Of a stretch of 64,000 nucleotides of DNA, positions 18,884 to 27,512 are shown piece after piece; within the stretch, counting starts at the first letter, position 1, and each line of letters begins with the position of its first letter. Where the stretch lies: contig NZ_AOHO01000085.1 of NCBI RefSeq assembly GCF_000342005.1, forward strand, positions 1 through 64,000, written 5' to 3'. The notes beneath the pieces are model-generated. The model saw only the letters and a program-made list of their open reading frames with translations, had not been told where the DNA came from and searched no databases. Origin of the DNA: Amycolatopsis decaplanina DSM 44594 (GTDB taxonomy: Bacteria; Actinomycetota; Actinomycetes; Mycobacteriales; Pseudonocardiaceae). Position numbers and translations under genes: made by a program.

Positions 18884-19567
18884 GTGAGTCGGCGGCGGGA
18901 GTTTCACCCGCCGCCGCTCTCAGAACCGTGCGTGACACTCTCGCGTCACACGGCTCCCGTTGTCGAACCTGCCGGGAGTGCTCCGTGTCGCCAATGTACG
19001 AACATGCCCGGGTAGTGGCTGGCGATCTGGGCGATACGCTTCCGGGCTTTCGATGGCCACCGGTGCAGGTGTTTGAACTTCCGCATGGCCCACCGGACCA
19101 GATGAGGATTGATCCGATCGGCAAGGAAGCTGATCAACAGTGATTTGTAGAAGCGCCCATAGTAGTTGATCCAGCCCGCCACGACGCGGTTGATCATCGC
19201 GGCGATCTCTCTGAAACTCAGGTCGGTCCGACGTCCGAGTCGCCACCCGCGGATCACTGCCGCCATCGACTTTTTGGCAGCTTTACTCACTGCGGGCAGG
19301 AACCCGGATTTCCAGCGACCGTCATTTAGTCGCGCATAGCGTGGCCGGAATGTGTAACCCAGGAACGTGAATTCCACGCTATGCCTGGTTCGACTCCGGT
19401 CCTCTTGCAGGCAATGGACGATCTTGGTTTTCCCCGGATGCAACCGGAGACCGAACCGCCATAGCCGTGCCGCGATCACATTCCGAACATACTTGGCCTG
19501 TTTCTCGCTGACACAGTGCACGACGACGTCGTCGCAGTACCGTTCGAACGCTGCCGGAGAACCCCTG
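18884..19567 (-). mobile_element. 5'-truncated group II intron
   Basis: On the minus strand the element keeps the 3' part of the maturase gene. Domain V (18923-18956) is a 34-base hairpin opening GAGCCGTGTGACG and closing CACGCACGGTTC around a GAGA-type tip. A GC-rich domain VI hairpin (18884-18922) has unpaired adenosines near its tip. Everything upstream of about 19567 (domains I-III and the start of the maturase) is missing. It sits inside an HNH endonuclease gene. It cannot splice alone, but it could be mobilised or trimmed in trans only if domain I were supplied. Confidence 0.8.
18946..19567 (-). pseudogene. Group II intron reverse transcriptase/maturase, C-terminal fragment
   Basis: The frame enters at about 19567 and includes FERYCDDVVVHC, the YxDD catalytic core of the reverse transcriptase, at 19510-19545. 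It continues through the thumb and maturase region (FTFLGYTFRPRYA, then INRVVAGWINYYGRFYKSLL, then LVRWAMRKFKHL) to a stop inside domain V at 18946-18948. About 200 N-terminal residues, including RT motifs 0-4, are absent. An apparent GTG start at 19521 lies after the YxDD box and is not a real start. Confidence 0.8.
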
Positions 19568-19720
19568 TTCGTAATTTTACGTCACTGCCAACCAGTTCAT
19601 TTCCCACCGAAGAGTGATGACCGTGAGAGCCGTGGACCCGGTGCGTGGCCGCAACCGGCCAACCACTCGCCGGACAGTCGCCTCATCGGGACACTCGATA
19701 CGAAGTCAGGGAGGGGAATC

Positions 19721-20041
19721 GTGGGCGACGGCCTGAACATGTATGTCGACGCGACCGGTTACCAAGTCAAGGCACTGACGGCGATCGGCGAGGACGCCGG
19801 AGTCGCGTGCCAGGCTGTGCGCGCCGACATCGATTGGCTATCAGGCACTCTCGGGGGCGGGCCGATGGGAGCGCGGTTCAAAACCGAGTACGAGGCGAGC
19901 CGCGTCTCGCTCGAACAGCGGGTCGACACGAGTCGGCAGCGGACCGGGGATCTCGGCGTGGCCGGTCAGCTGTGCGTCGACAATTACGTCACCGCGGACG
20001 CGCACGCCGAGGCCGAGCTGCTGCGAGTGAGGTTCGGATGA
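19721..20041 (+). CDS. WXG100-like small helical protein, partner of the next gene
   Basis: A 106-residue, mostly helical protein with the short motif DWLSGTLGGGPMG near the middle, which may form the turn between two helices as in WXG100/ESX proteins. GTG at 19721 is preceded by a clear ribosome site (GGGAGGGGA). The stop shares bases with the ATG of the downstream gene (ATGA at 20038-20041), so the two are made together. By analogy it may form a heterodimer that guides type VII secretion of the larger partner. The resemblance is one of shape more than of sequence. Confidence 0.65.
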   Translation: MGDGLNMYVDATGYQVKALTAIGEDAGVACQAVRADIDWLSGTLGGGPMGARFKTEYEASRVSLEQRVDTSRQRTGDLGVAGQLCVDNYVTADAHAEAELLRVRFG

Positions 20042-21072
20042 TCGGGGAACCGGCATCGATTCTGTGGTCCGCCGTCAAAGCCTTGTACGACTCATGGCCA
20101 CCGGACAACGAGGACAACGCCACCCTGCTGAGCCAACGCCTGCGCGATCTGGCACGCAACGCGGACGACAGTGGGAATCGCTTGCACGGCAACGCGAACG
20201 CCGTACGCGACGCCTGGCTTGACGAGGCCGGCGGCGTGTTCGCCGACAAGATCGACGCCAATGGCGCGGACTGGTCACACTGCGGCGCCGACGCCGCCCG
20301 GCTCGCCGGTATCGCCGAGCGGTACGCCGCCGAGCTCACCAGGGTCAAGCAGACGATCATCAGAGTGATCACGCAGAACGAAGTGCGTTATGACGAACTC
20401 CGGCGCCACTCACCTGCCCTCGCCGTGCAGTTCGCCGCCGCGATCGCCGCCTACTTGCGAGACCTGGTCGGAGGGGAGGCACTGGCGTCTGAATCCGGAC
20501 CGGGTCTGATGGACCGCATCAAGCAGGCGGCGGGCGACGCGTTCGACTCGGCGTGGACGCTCACGTTCGGCGCGGGGACCGCCGGCCCGGCGATCGGCGC
20601 GAGCGGGTCCGTCCTAGGGTTCTCCGTCGGCTATAACGTGGCCCTCGTTCGCGATCAGGAGGGCAACTTCTGGATTGTCAACGGGTCGAGCCTCAGCCTC
20701 ACCACACCCGGATTGGGCGGGTCCGCCGGTATCGGTGTGACGGCCGGCTTCGACGGGGACAACAACCCGATTCGAAACGGCAAGGACCTGGGTGGGGAGT
20801 CACATCACGGCGGCGTGACCGCAGCTGGTCCAGTGGGTGGACAAGTATCTTACGATCACGACACCAGCAACGGAAACTGGTCGTCGACGACACTCGCCGG
20901 AATCGGCACCCGCGGTGTCGACCCCGAATTCGGGCGGAGTTGGAACAGTGCGAAACCGCTGACGACGGCTAACGCACTCCACGAAGGCATGATCCTCGGC
21001 TACCTGGCCAGCAACAACCCAGCGGTCTTTATCTCCGACACCCTCAGGGACAGCTACAAGAAGGGGAACTGA
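20038..21072 (+). CDS. Putative type VII-associated effector with WXG-like N-terminus
   Basis: 344 residues. Residues 1-150 are helical with an AWLDEAGGVFADKI segment resembling WXG100/LXG-type export domains. Residues 175-344 are rich in Gly, Ser, Thr and Asn and predicted beta (SVGYNVALVRDQEGNFWIVN, later GGQVSYDHDT). No signal peptide, nuclease or protease motif is visible. Pairing with a small helical partner fits an ESX-secreted or polymorphic-toxin-like protein. No candidate immunity gene follows; the next readable sequence is a decayed gene on the other strand. The function is unknown. Confidence 0.7.
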   Translation: MIGEPASILWSAVKALYDSWPPDNEDNATLLSQRLRDLARNADDSGNRLHGNANAVRDAWLDEAGGVFADKIDANGADWSHCGADAARLAGIAERYAAELTRVKQTIIRVITQNEVRYDELRRHSPALAVQFAAAIAAYLRDLVGGEALASESGPGLMDRIKQAAGDAFDSAWTLTFGAGTAGPAIGASGSVLGFSVGYNVALVRDQEGNFWIVNGSSLSLTTPGLGGSAGIGVTAGFDGDNNPIRNGKDLGGESHHGGVTAAGPVGGQVSYDHDTSNGNWSSTTLAGIGTRGVDPEFGRSWNSAKPLTTANALHEGMILGYLASNNPAVFISDTLRDSYKKGN

Positions 21073-21078
21073 CGCCGG

Positions 21079-21670
21079 TCAAGCCAGCCGCAGTTCCCGC
21101 CCCGGCAAGGACCGCCGCCGATCGGTCACCAGGATCATCGCCAGCACGGTCCCGAAGAACCCAGGCACCGTCGAGACCAGCGAAGCGCCGACAGTGAGGA
21201 CAAGGATCGCGAGAGCGGCGAAGCGGCCAGGGCGTTTGAAGATCGCCACCAGCGCTTGGTTGACCACGGTAAACGTCCCAGCCGCGAGCACGAGCACCAC
21301 CAGCTGGCTTCGCGGGTGGTGAGCACGCTCGACGGCACCGCTTGGATCACCTGATACGTCGCCAGTGCGCACACCCACAGTGCCGGCGATCGCGGGCGTG
21401 GCGGCGACCTGTTCGAGGTGGTCGCGTTCGGTCTGGGGTGTAGTCGGGCACCTTGCCCGGGCCGTCGTTGAGGCCTTTGGCCGGCTCGGAGGCGCCCGAT
21501 TCGGCGCGCCGTCGGCCGCCGAGCCGATGCCGCTCGCCAGTTCCTTCGACCTGTCCGCGAGCTGCTTGTTCCCGTCGGCGACCTTCTGCGAGCCCCTCCG
21601 ACGGCCGGTTCGTCAGCGAGCTGATCCCGAAGGTGATGGCCTCCCTCGTCGTTCCCGCGCGAGACTGAGG
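21079..21670 (-). pseudogene. YhgE/Pip-type membrane protein remnant
   Basis: The minus strand retains scattered pieces: a VADGNKQLADRSKELASGIG segment (about 21520-21590), then GLNDGPGKVPDYTPD (about 21435-21480), then a C-terminal membrane part VLAAGTFTVVNQALVAIFKR to a stop at 21079. This order matches the helical repeats and C-terminal membrane bundle of YhgE/Pip proteins, which take part in ESX-linked export or phage infection. The pieces are out of frame and most of the protein is missing. Proximity to the WXG-like pair may be meaningful. Confidence 0.6.
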
Positions 21671-21680
21671 CGTCGCAAGC

Positions 21681-21714
21681 GTTTCATCGGGATTTCATGG
21701 CTCCGCCCTACGGT
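21681..21714 (+). promoter_or_regulatory. SARP-like direct repeats with -10 element
   Basis: GTTTCATCGGGATTTCAT (21681-21698) carries TTTCAT twice at 11-bp spacing. A -10-like TACGGT lies at 21709-21714, about 8-10 bp after the second repeat, as is usual for SARP-activated promoters. The same 18-mer with one change occurs in reverse at 27000-27017. Confidence 0.5.
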
Positions 21715-21765
21715 TCCGGACACGGATCCGCGGCCGCGGACCGGTTGGTCCACGAGGAGACGTGC

Positions 21766-22206
21766 ATGAGCCCGGCGAGCCGGACCCCGTACAACACGGT
21801 GACACCCCGGGACGACGCGCCGAGTCCCGGGGAACGGTACGGGCTCGTCGGACCGGGCTGGAGCTGGGCGGCGTTCTTCACGCCATGGGCCGACGGCCGC
21901 CCGGCGCCCAAGTACCGGTGGACGCTGTTCGACACCGCCGCCCACGCCGTCGAAGACCTCCGTCGCTGCCTCGAGAACAGCAACGTCGGCAGGCGCGGCG
22001 CCCTCTGCTCTTCTGTGCTCCGGAAGCGCGGCGCGCCGCGGGAACTGGTGTTGTGCGACGCCGCGGAGTGGGCTTACGCCGTCCACGAGGTCCGCGCCGG
22101 GGTGCACCTGGCGGACGCCGCCGACGCCTATTTCGCGCGCTGGCGGACGAGCATGGCGGGACACCGCTTCACGATCGTCAACGCCGGCGTACCGACTGTC
22201 TGGTGA
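21766..22206 (+). CDS. Hypothetical protein, possible target of the adjacent SARP
   Basis: A soluble 146-residue protein with no family I recognise. It has several tryptophans (GPGWSWAAFFTPWADG near residues 30-45) and two or three cysteines but no signal peptide or membrane segment. The ATG at 21766 follows a good ribosome site (GAGGAGA). It converges on the SARP gene and overlaps its 3' end by 29 bp. Its promoter carries the direct repeats also found upstream of the HK-RR-SARP operon, suggesting it is an output of that system. Confidence 0.65.
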   Translation: MSPASRTPYNTVTPRDDAPSPGERYGLVGPGWSWAAFFTPWADGRPAPKYRWTLFDTAAHAVEDLRRCLENSNVGRRGALCSSVLRKRGAPRELVLCDAAEWAYAVHEVRAGVHLADAADAYFARWRTSMAGHRFTIVNAGVPTVW

Positions 22207-25060
22207 GGTCCAGACCTTCCAGCGCGAGGGTGCGCTGCGCGGAATCGCCGTCGGGTCCGATGGTGGTGAGCACCCACTCGAAGTGCTCCCTGGCGGCCAC
22301 TGGATCGCCCGCGGCGAGATGGGTGCGGCCGAGCCGGTTGCGGATCTCGGACTCCATCCCGACGATGGTCTCCTCGGTGACCGCCGTCAGCGCCCGCCGC
22401 TGGAGTTCGAAAGCCGCGTCGAGATTCCCCAGTTCCAGTTCCGCGGCGCCCAGCCGGGCGAGGCCGGTCGCGGTCAGGAGACCGTCCGTGGTCTCCTCGG
22501 CGATCTCGACGGACCGCCGGAGATCCAGCGCGGCCTCGGCGAACCTGCCGATTTCGAGCCGGACGGTACCGCTGTGGCACAGCACCCTGGCCAGCATCCC
22601 GGGGCTGCCGATCTCCTCGCTCAGCTCACGGGCGCGGCCGAGATGGACGAGCGCTTCTTCGTGCTCGCCCCGCAGGTAGGCGAGATAGGCGAGCGCGGAC
22701 AGCGATCGTTCGGCGAGCCAGCTGTCCCCCACCTCCTCGGCCAGAGCCATCCCCCGCCGCATCCCCGGGAGCGCGAGCTCGTGCCGTCCGGCGATCAGGT
22801 CCGCCATGGTGAGCCCGCCCAGCGCCCGCGCCTCCGCCCCGCGGTCACCGGAGGCCTGCCCCGCCCGCAGCGCGTCGTCGAACCAGCCGCGCGCACGGTC
22901 CAGCTGTCCTTGCATGGCGTAGGCGTAGCCCAGGCAGAACCGCAGCGACGAGACCAGGCGTTCGTCTCCGGCCTGTTCTGCCAGCGGCAGCGCGATCTGC
23001 AGCGCCGTCCGGCATTCGTGGTAGCGCTGCTGGCGCGCGAGATAGTCGACCAGGCCCTCGGCGATCGAGCACGCGAGGTCGTCCAGCCCGGCTTCGGCCG
23101 CCTGGGTCACCACCTCCGGAAGGTCACCGGCGGCGTCGAGCCAGGCGGAAGCGTCACGCTGCCCGGTGAACGATCCGCCGGACTCCACCGGGAACCGCGC
23201 GACACCCCATTCGCTCGCCCGGCGCGCGGCGCCGAGATACAGCCCGTACACCCGTTTCCGTGCCGCTTCGGCGGCCTCTTCGGGCATTTCCCCGGCGAGC
23301 CGCCGGGCATAGACCGCCACCAGGTCGTGCAGCCGGTAGCGACCGCTCGCAGGCTCCTGCACGAGGCTGGCGTCGACCAGGCTTTCCAGCCGCCGCTCGG
23401 CTTCGGCGGGCGAACAGTCCAGCAGGGCGGCGACCGAGAGCCGGTCGAATTCGGCCGTCGGCGAGAGGCCGAGCACACTGAACGCGTTCTGCTCGGCGGG
23501 CCGCAGCTGCTCGTAGGACAGGCGCAGCGCCACCTCGACACTGCGGTCCTCGGCGGTCAGCTCGCCGAGCCTGCGCTCGTCGTCCGACATCCGGTCCACC
23601 AGGTCCTTGAACGTCCACATCGGACGGTTCTGCAACCGGGCGCCCGCGATCCGCAGCGCGAGCGGCAGGCGCCCGCACAGCCCGGCGAGCGCGCGCACGG
23701 CGAACCGCTCCCCCTCCGCCCTCGGCGCTCCCACGATGCGGCCGAGCAGCCGTTCGGCCGCTTCGAGGCCCAGTGCGCCGAGGGAAACGCGCCGGTCGGC
23801 GTCCAAACCGGACAGACGACGGCGGCTGGTCACCAGCACACGGCTGCCCGGCCCGGACGGCAGCAGCGGCCGCACCTGCCCGGCGGACTCGGCGTTGTCG
23901 AGCACCAGCAGCAACCGCAGCTGCGCGGTCGCCGCCCGCCACGACGCGGCCAGTTCGTCGAGATCGTCCGGCATGGCCCCGTCTTCGACCCCGACCGCGC
24001 GCAGCAGCCGCCGTAGCGCGCGCTCCGGCGTCACCGGCTCACGGCCTTCGGTGTAGCCGTGGAGGTCCACGAACAACGCACCGTCTGGATAGGACTCGCG
24101 GAGCCGGTGGGCCGCGCGCACCGCGAGCGTGGTCTTCCCGGCGCCGGGGACGCCGTCGACCGCGTCGACCGCGACCGACTCCGGATCGCCGTCCTCGACG
24201 AGCAGCGCGAGTTCCCGGTCCCTGCCGACGAGTTCGCCGTTGGTGGCGGGCAGTTCGTTGCGGATCCGGCGTGACGGTTCCTTGCGCGGCGCGACGCCGA
24301 GCAGCGTTTCGTCCCCGCGCAGCACCGCTTCCTGCACCTGCCGCAGTTCCTCGCCCGGCTCGACACCGAGCTGGTCCACCAGCCGCTCGCGGACGTCGGT
24401 GAACACCTCCAGCGCCTCCGCCTGCCGTCCTCCGCCGTAGAGCGCCCGCATCAGCAACGCGGCCAGCGGCTCGCTCGGCGGGTCGGCGGACACCAGCGCC
24501 GACAGCTCGCCGATCACCTCGTCGAACCGGCCGAGTTTCAGCTGTGCCCGCAATTTCCGGCGCAGCAACAGAAGTCTGCGTTCCTCCAGCCGTCGCCGCT
24601 CGCCATGGACGAACGCGCCGGGCAGCCCCGTCAGCGGCTCGCCGTGGAACAGCCGGAGCGCGTCGGCGAAGGTGTCCACCGCGGCGACGAGATCGCCCGA
24701 CTCCTCGGCGGTGGCCGCGACGGCGGCGACCTCCTCCAGCCGTACCACGTCCAGCCGCACCCCATCGCTGGCGAACCGATAGCCGCCGCGGTCGGACACG
24801 ATCACCGAGTCCCGCGGTTTCCGCCCCGAGGTGTCCAGGCATTGCCGCAGCCGCCGGACGTACACCGGCAGCACGTTCGACTCCGGCGGCTTCTCCCAGA
24901 GCCCGTCGGTGAGTTCGTAATGGCTGACGGTCACGTCCGGGCGCAGCAGCAGCGCGGCCAGCACGGCCTGCTGCCGGACCGGACCGAGGTCCAGCCGGGT
25001 CTCCCCGTACCAGGCCCGCAACGGGCCGAGCACCTCGAACCGAAGCTTCGAATCCGACAT
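22178..25060 (-). CDS. AfsR/SARP-family transcriptional regulator with NB-ARC and TPR domains
   Basis: A 960-residue regulator. Residues 1-95 form an OmpR-like winged helix (LRFEVLGPLRAWYGETRL) and 100-245 the bacterial transcriptional activation domain. An NB-ARC ATPase at about 265-560 has the P-loop GVPGAGKTT, and TPR repeats fill about 680-950. This is the architecture of AfsR-type activators of secondary metabolism. The ATG at 25060 has a strong ribosome site (GAAGGGGGG). It follows the two-component genes by 20 bp on the same strand, so histidine kinase, regulator and SARP form one operon. The target genes are unknown. Confidence 0.92.
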   Translation of the reverse strand: MSDSKLRFEVLGPLRAWYGETRLDLGPVRQQAVLAALLLRPDVTVSHYELTDGLWEKPPESNVLPVYVRRLRQCLDTSGRKPRDSVIVSDRGGYRFASDGVRLDVVRLEEVAAVAATAEESGDLVAAVDTFADALRLFHGEPLTGLPGAFVHGERRRLEERRLLLLRRKLRAQLKLGRFDEVIGELSALVSADPPSEPLAALLMRALYGGGRQAEALEVFTDVRERLVDQLGVEPGEELRQVQEAVLRGDETLLGVAPRKEPSRRIRNELPATNGELVGRDRELALLVEDGDPESVAVDAVDGVPGAGKTTLAVRAAHRLRESYPDGALFVDLHGYTEGREPVTPERALRRLLRAVGVEDGAMPDDLDELAASWRAATAQLRLLLVLDNAESAGQVRPLLPSGPGSRVLVTSRRRLSGLDADRRVSLGALGLEAAERLLGRIVGAPRAEGERFAVRALAGLCGRLPLALRIAGARLQNRPMWTFKDLVDRMSDDERRLGELTAEDRSVEVALRLSYEQLRPAEQNAFSVLGLSPTAEFDRLSVAALLDCSPAEAERRLESLVDASLVQEPASGRYRLHDLVAVYARRLAGEMPEEAAEAARKRVYGLYLGAARRASEWGVARFPVESGGSFTGQRDASAWLDAAGDLPEVVTQAAEAGLDDLACSIAEGLVDYLARQQRYHECRTALQIALPLAEQAGDERLVSSLRFCLGYAYAMQGQLDRARGWFDDALRAGQASGDRGAEARALGGLTMADLIAGRHELALPGMRRGMALAEEVGDSWLAERSLSALAYLAYLRGEHEEALVHLGRARELSEEIGSPGMLARVLCHSGTVRLEIGRFAEAALDLRRSVEIAEETTDGLLTATGLARLGAAELELGNLDAAFELQRRALTAVTEETIVGMESEIRNRLGRTHLAAGDPVAAREHFEWVLTTIGPDGDSAQRTLALEGLDLTRQSVRRR

Positions 25061-25080
25061 GATCCCCCCTTCGTTCCGCA

Positions 25081-25743
25081 CTAGCCCGGCACCACGATCC
25101 CGTGGTCGAACGCGTAGACGATCGCCGCCGCCCGGTCCCGCAACTGGAGTTTGGTGAAGATCCGGCCGATGTGGCTTTTCACGGTCACCTCCGAAATGAC
25201 GAGTGCCGCGGCGATCTCCGCGTTGGTCAGCCCGCGGCCGATCGCCCGGAGCACGTCCTGTTCCCTCGGCGTCAGCAGTTCCGGCGAACGCCCGCCGCTG
25301 CCGTTCCCGGCGGCCTGCCGGTAGGCGGCGAGCACCCGGCCGGTGACCCCGGGGTCGAGCCACGCGTCACCCGCGGCGACCGCCCGCACCGCCCGGATCA
25401 GGTCTTCGGCGGGGGAATCCTTGAGGACGTACCCGGCGGCGCCCGCCCGCAGCGCGTCGGCCAAGAGGTTGTCGTCGTCGAAGGTGGTCAGCGCGAGCAC
25501 CGGCGGATGCCCACCGGACCGCCGCAGCCGCCTGGTCGCCTCGACGCCGCCGACGTTCTTCATCCGCAGGTCCATCACGATGACGTCGACCTCGTGCGCG
25601 GCCAGCGCCGCGGGCACTTCCGAGCCGTCGCCGCATTCCCCCGCGATGACGAACCCGTCACGGCGCCGCAGGATGCGCCGCAGCCCGGATCGGACCAGCT
25701 CCTGGTCGTCGACCAGCAGCACCTGGATCTCGGCGGCGGTCAC
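25081..25743 (-). CDS. Response regulator, NarL/LuxR family
   Basis: A 220-residue regulator. The receiver (residues 1-120) has the phosphoacceptor aspartate in VIVMDLRMKNVGG near residue 57 and the conserved threonine and lysine (LALTTFD, YVLKD). A LuxR-type helix-turn-helix is at about 150-215 (LLTPREQDVLRAIGRG, then LVISEVTVKSHIGRIFTKL). GTG at 25743 is chosen because it overlaps the kinase stop (GTGA at 25740-25743). It pairs with the upstream kinase and is co-transcribed with the SARP gene that follows. Confidence 0.94.
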   Translation of the reverse strand: MTAAEIQVLLVDDQELVRSGLRRILRRRDGFVIAGECGDGSEVPAALAAHEVDVIVMDLRMKNVGGVEATRRLRRSGGHPPVLALTTFDDDNLLADALRAGAAGYVLKDSPAEDLIRAVRAVAAGDAWLDPGVTGRVLAAYRQAAGNGSGGRSPELLTPREQDVLRAIGRGLTNAEIAAALVISEVTVKSHIGRIFTKLQLRDRAAAIVYAFDHGIVVPG

Positions 25744-26906
25744 GGCTTGGCTCCCGGCACGGTGACCCGCACGATCCACTGCCTGCCGCTGGGCCCCGCG
25801 CTGAGATCGGCGCCGAGCTGGGCGGCGCGGACGGCCATCCCCGCAAGTCCCGAACCGTCCTCGGCGGCGCGCCGGACGGTCGCGGGGAGGGTGTTGCTGA
25901 CGATGAGCTTCAAACCCGACCGGCCGGCGTTCAGCCGGACCTCCGCGGTCGCGCCGGGGGCGTGCTTGACGACGTTGACAAGTGATTCCTGCACGATCCG
26001 GTAGAGGCCCAATCCTTCCGAGGCGCCTACCCGGCCGAGGTCGCCTTCCTGTGTATAGCGCACCGCCAGACCGGCACTGCGGGTGCGTTCCACCAGCGTC
26101 GCGATGTCCTCCACCCCCGGCAGCGGGGCGCTGCCCGACGGGGAATCGGCGAGCAGACCGACCGTGCGGCGGATGTCGGCCATCGCGGCCCGTCCCACCT
26201 GCTCGGCTTCGGTGAGCGCTTCGATCGCCTCGTCGACGTCACGGTCCTGCTGCAACGCGTGCCGGGCTCCGGTCAGGTGCAGCAGGGTGATGCTGAGCGA
26301 ATGGCCGACGACGTCGTGCACCTCACGCGCGATGCGCTGGCGTTCGGCGAGCAGGGCCTTGTCGCGGGAGGCGTCACGGTTGCCGCGTTCGGCGTCCAGC
26401 ACCCTGGTGTACCAGCGGACCATGAGCCCGCCGCTGAGGCCGAGCAGGATCGCGACCATGTACACCGGCCCGCCGATCAGCCCGCCCCAGATCCCAGCCA
26501 CGACCAAGACCGCCTCGCCCGCGACCGTGACAAGGGCGATCCCCCACGTCGTCCGCAGGACACTGCCCGCTTCGGTGGCCGCGACCAGCAGCAGCAAAGG
26601 CGCGAAATCCGGAAGCACGGGCTCGATGAGCAGGACCGAGGCGGCGATGATCAGCGCCGTCATCCGCACCCACGGCATGATCCAGTCGGTGGTCACCCAG
26701 ATCAGCGACGGCGCGATCACGATCAGGCCTGCCAGCGCGATCGGCTCCGGCGGCACGAGGGCGTCCCGCTGGATCAGCGCGACCACCGTGAACACGAAGC
26801 TCACCGCGCTGGCGCACAACGCCCCCCACCACGGCAGGCTCAGCCCGGCCCGGGTGAGACTGGCCTGCACCCGTGCCCGGAACCGGTCCCGCAAGATCTC
26901 CAGCAC
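25740..26906 (-). CDS. Sensor histidine kinase, HisKA_3 (NarX-like)
   Basis: A 388-residue membrane kinase with about six hydrophobic segments in residues 20-165, a short linker and a dimerisation domain whose phosphorylated histidine lies in REVHDVVGHSLSITLL near residue 200. The ATP domain is short, as in the DesK/LiaS-like group (GLYRIVQESLVNVVKHAPGA, then DGSGLAGMAVRA). It is the first gene of the HK-RR-SARP operon. The membrane-embedded sensor suggests detection of an envelope or membrane perturbation. Its promoter region carries direct repeats at 27000-27017. Confidence 0.93.
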   Translation of the reverse strand: MLEILRDRFRARVQASLTRAGLSLPWWGALCASAVSFVFTVVALIQRDALVPPEPIALAGLIVIAPSLIWVTTDWIMPWVRMTALIIAASVLLIEPVLPDFAPLLLLVAATEAGSVLRTTWGIALVTVAGEAVLVVAGIWGGLIGGPVYMVAILLGLSGGLMVRWYTRVLDAERGNRDASRDKALLAERQRIAREVHDVVGHSLSITLLHLTGARHALQQDRDVDEAIEALTEAEQVGRAAMADIRRTVGLLADSPSGSAPLPGVEDIATLVERTRSAGLAVRYTQEGDLGRVGASEGLGLYRIVQESLVNVVKHAPGATAEVRLNAGRSGLKLIVSNTLPATVRRAAEDGSGLAGMAVRAAQLGADLSAGPSGRQWIVRVTVPGAKP

Positions 26907-26999
26907 GGCATCAGCCTAGGAAGTCCCGGGAAGCGCGTCATCGTGCGGCGGGCGGCACCCGCCTCCGCCCACGGTAGGAGGCCGGGCGGGCACGGTCGG

Positions 27000-27017
27000 A
27001 TGAAATCCGGATGAAAC
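27000..27017 (-). promoter_or_regulatory. SARP-like direct repeats upstream of the HK-RR-SARP operon
   Basis: On the minus strand this reads GTTTCATCCGGATTTCAT, with TTTCAT twice at 11-bp spacing, and differs by one base from 21681-21698. It lies about 95 bp upstream of the kinase start. A TACCGT follows at about 23 bp, a looser fit to a -10 than at the other site. Confidence 0.45.
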
Positions 27018-27026
27018 CTCCGGCGC

Positions 27027-27398
27027 TCATTCCTGGCTGAGCGCGACCCAGTTCAGCTTCTCTTGTTCCCGTTTCGGCAGGCCCGCGACGACGAGGTCGT
27101 AGGAGTCTTCGATCATCTCCCGCACGAAGTCGTCGGTCAGTGAACCGTCCAGCCGGACGGTGTTCCAGTGCCGTTTGTTCAGGTGATAGCCGGGGGCGAT
27201 CGCCGGATGCTCCGCGCGCAGCCGGACCGCCAGATCGGGCTCGCATTTGAGGCTGACCCGCAAGGGCTTCGCCTTGAGCGGGCTGAGCGCGAACATCTTG
27301 CCCACGACCTTGAACACGCTGTTGTCCTCGCCGAACGGGAACTCCTCCCGGGCACCGGGGAGGCCGAGGCAGAGCTTCGCGAGAGCGGCAGGTGTCAT
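27027..27398 (-). CDS. MmcQ/YjbR family protein
   Basis: A 123-residue protein of the MmcQ/YjbR (CyaY-like fold) family. The N-terminal LCLGLPGAREEFPFGEDNSV and the central YHLNKRHWNTVRLDG followed by a helical end (IEDSYDLVVAGLPKREQEKL) are typical. Members are widespread small DNA-binding-like proteins of uncertain function. The ATG at 27398 is the first in-frame start at the expected length; a much longer open frame upstream in this phase is antisense to the SGNH hydrolase gene. Confidence 0.9.
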   Translation of the reverse strand: MTPAALAKLCLGLPGAREEFPFGEDNSVFKVVGKMFALSPLKAKPLRVSLKCEPDLAVRLRAEHPAIAPGYHLNKRHWNTVRLDGSLTDDFVREMIEDSYDLVVAGLPKREQEKLNWVALSQE

Positions 27399-27512
27399 GG
27401 CGTTCAGGCTAACCGCCACCTCCGACAGAAACCTGTCCTGTCCAGGACGTTGACCGGCCGTCGGTGATTCACTGACGATGAGTGGAGCCGACTGGGTGGA
27501 GGCGAAACTGAC

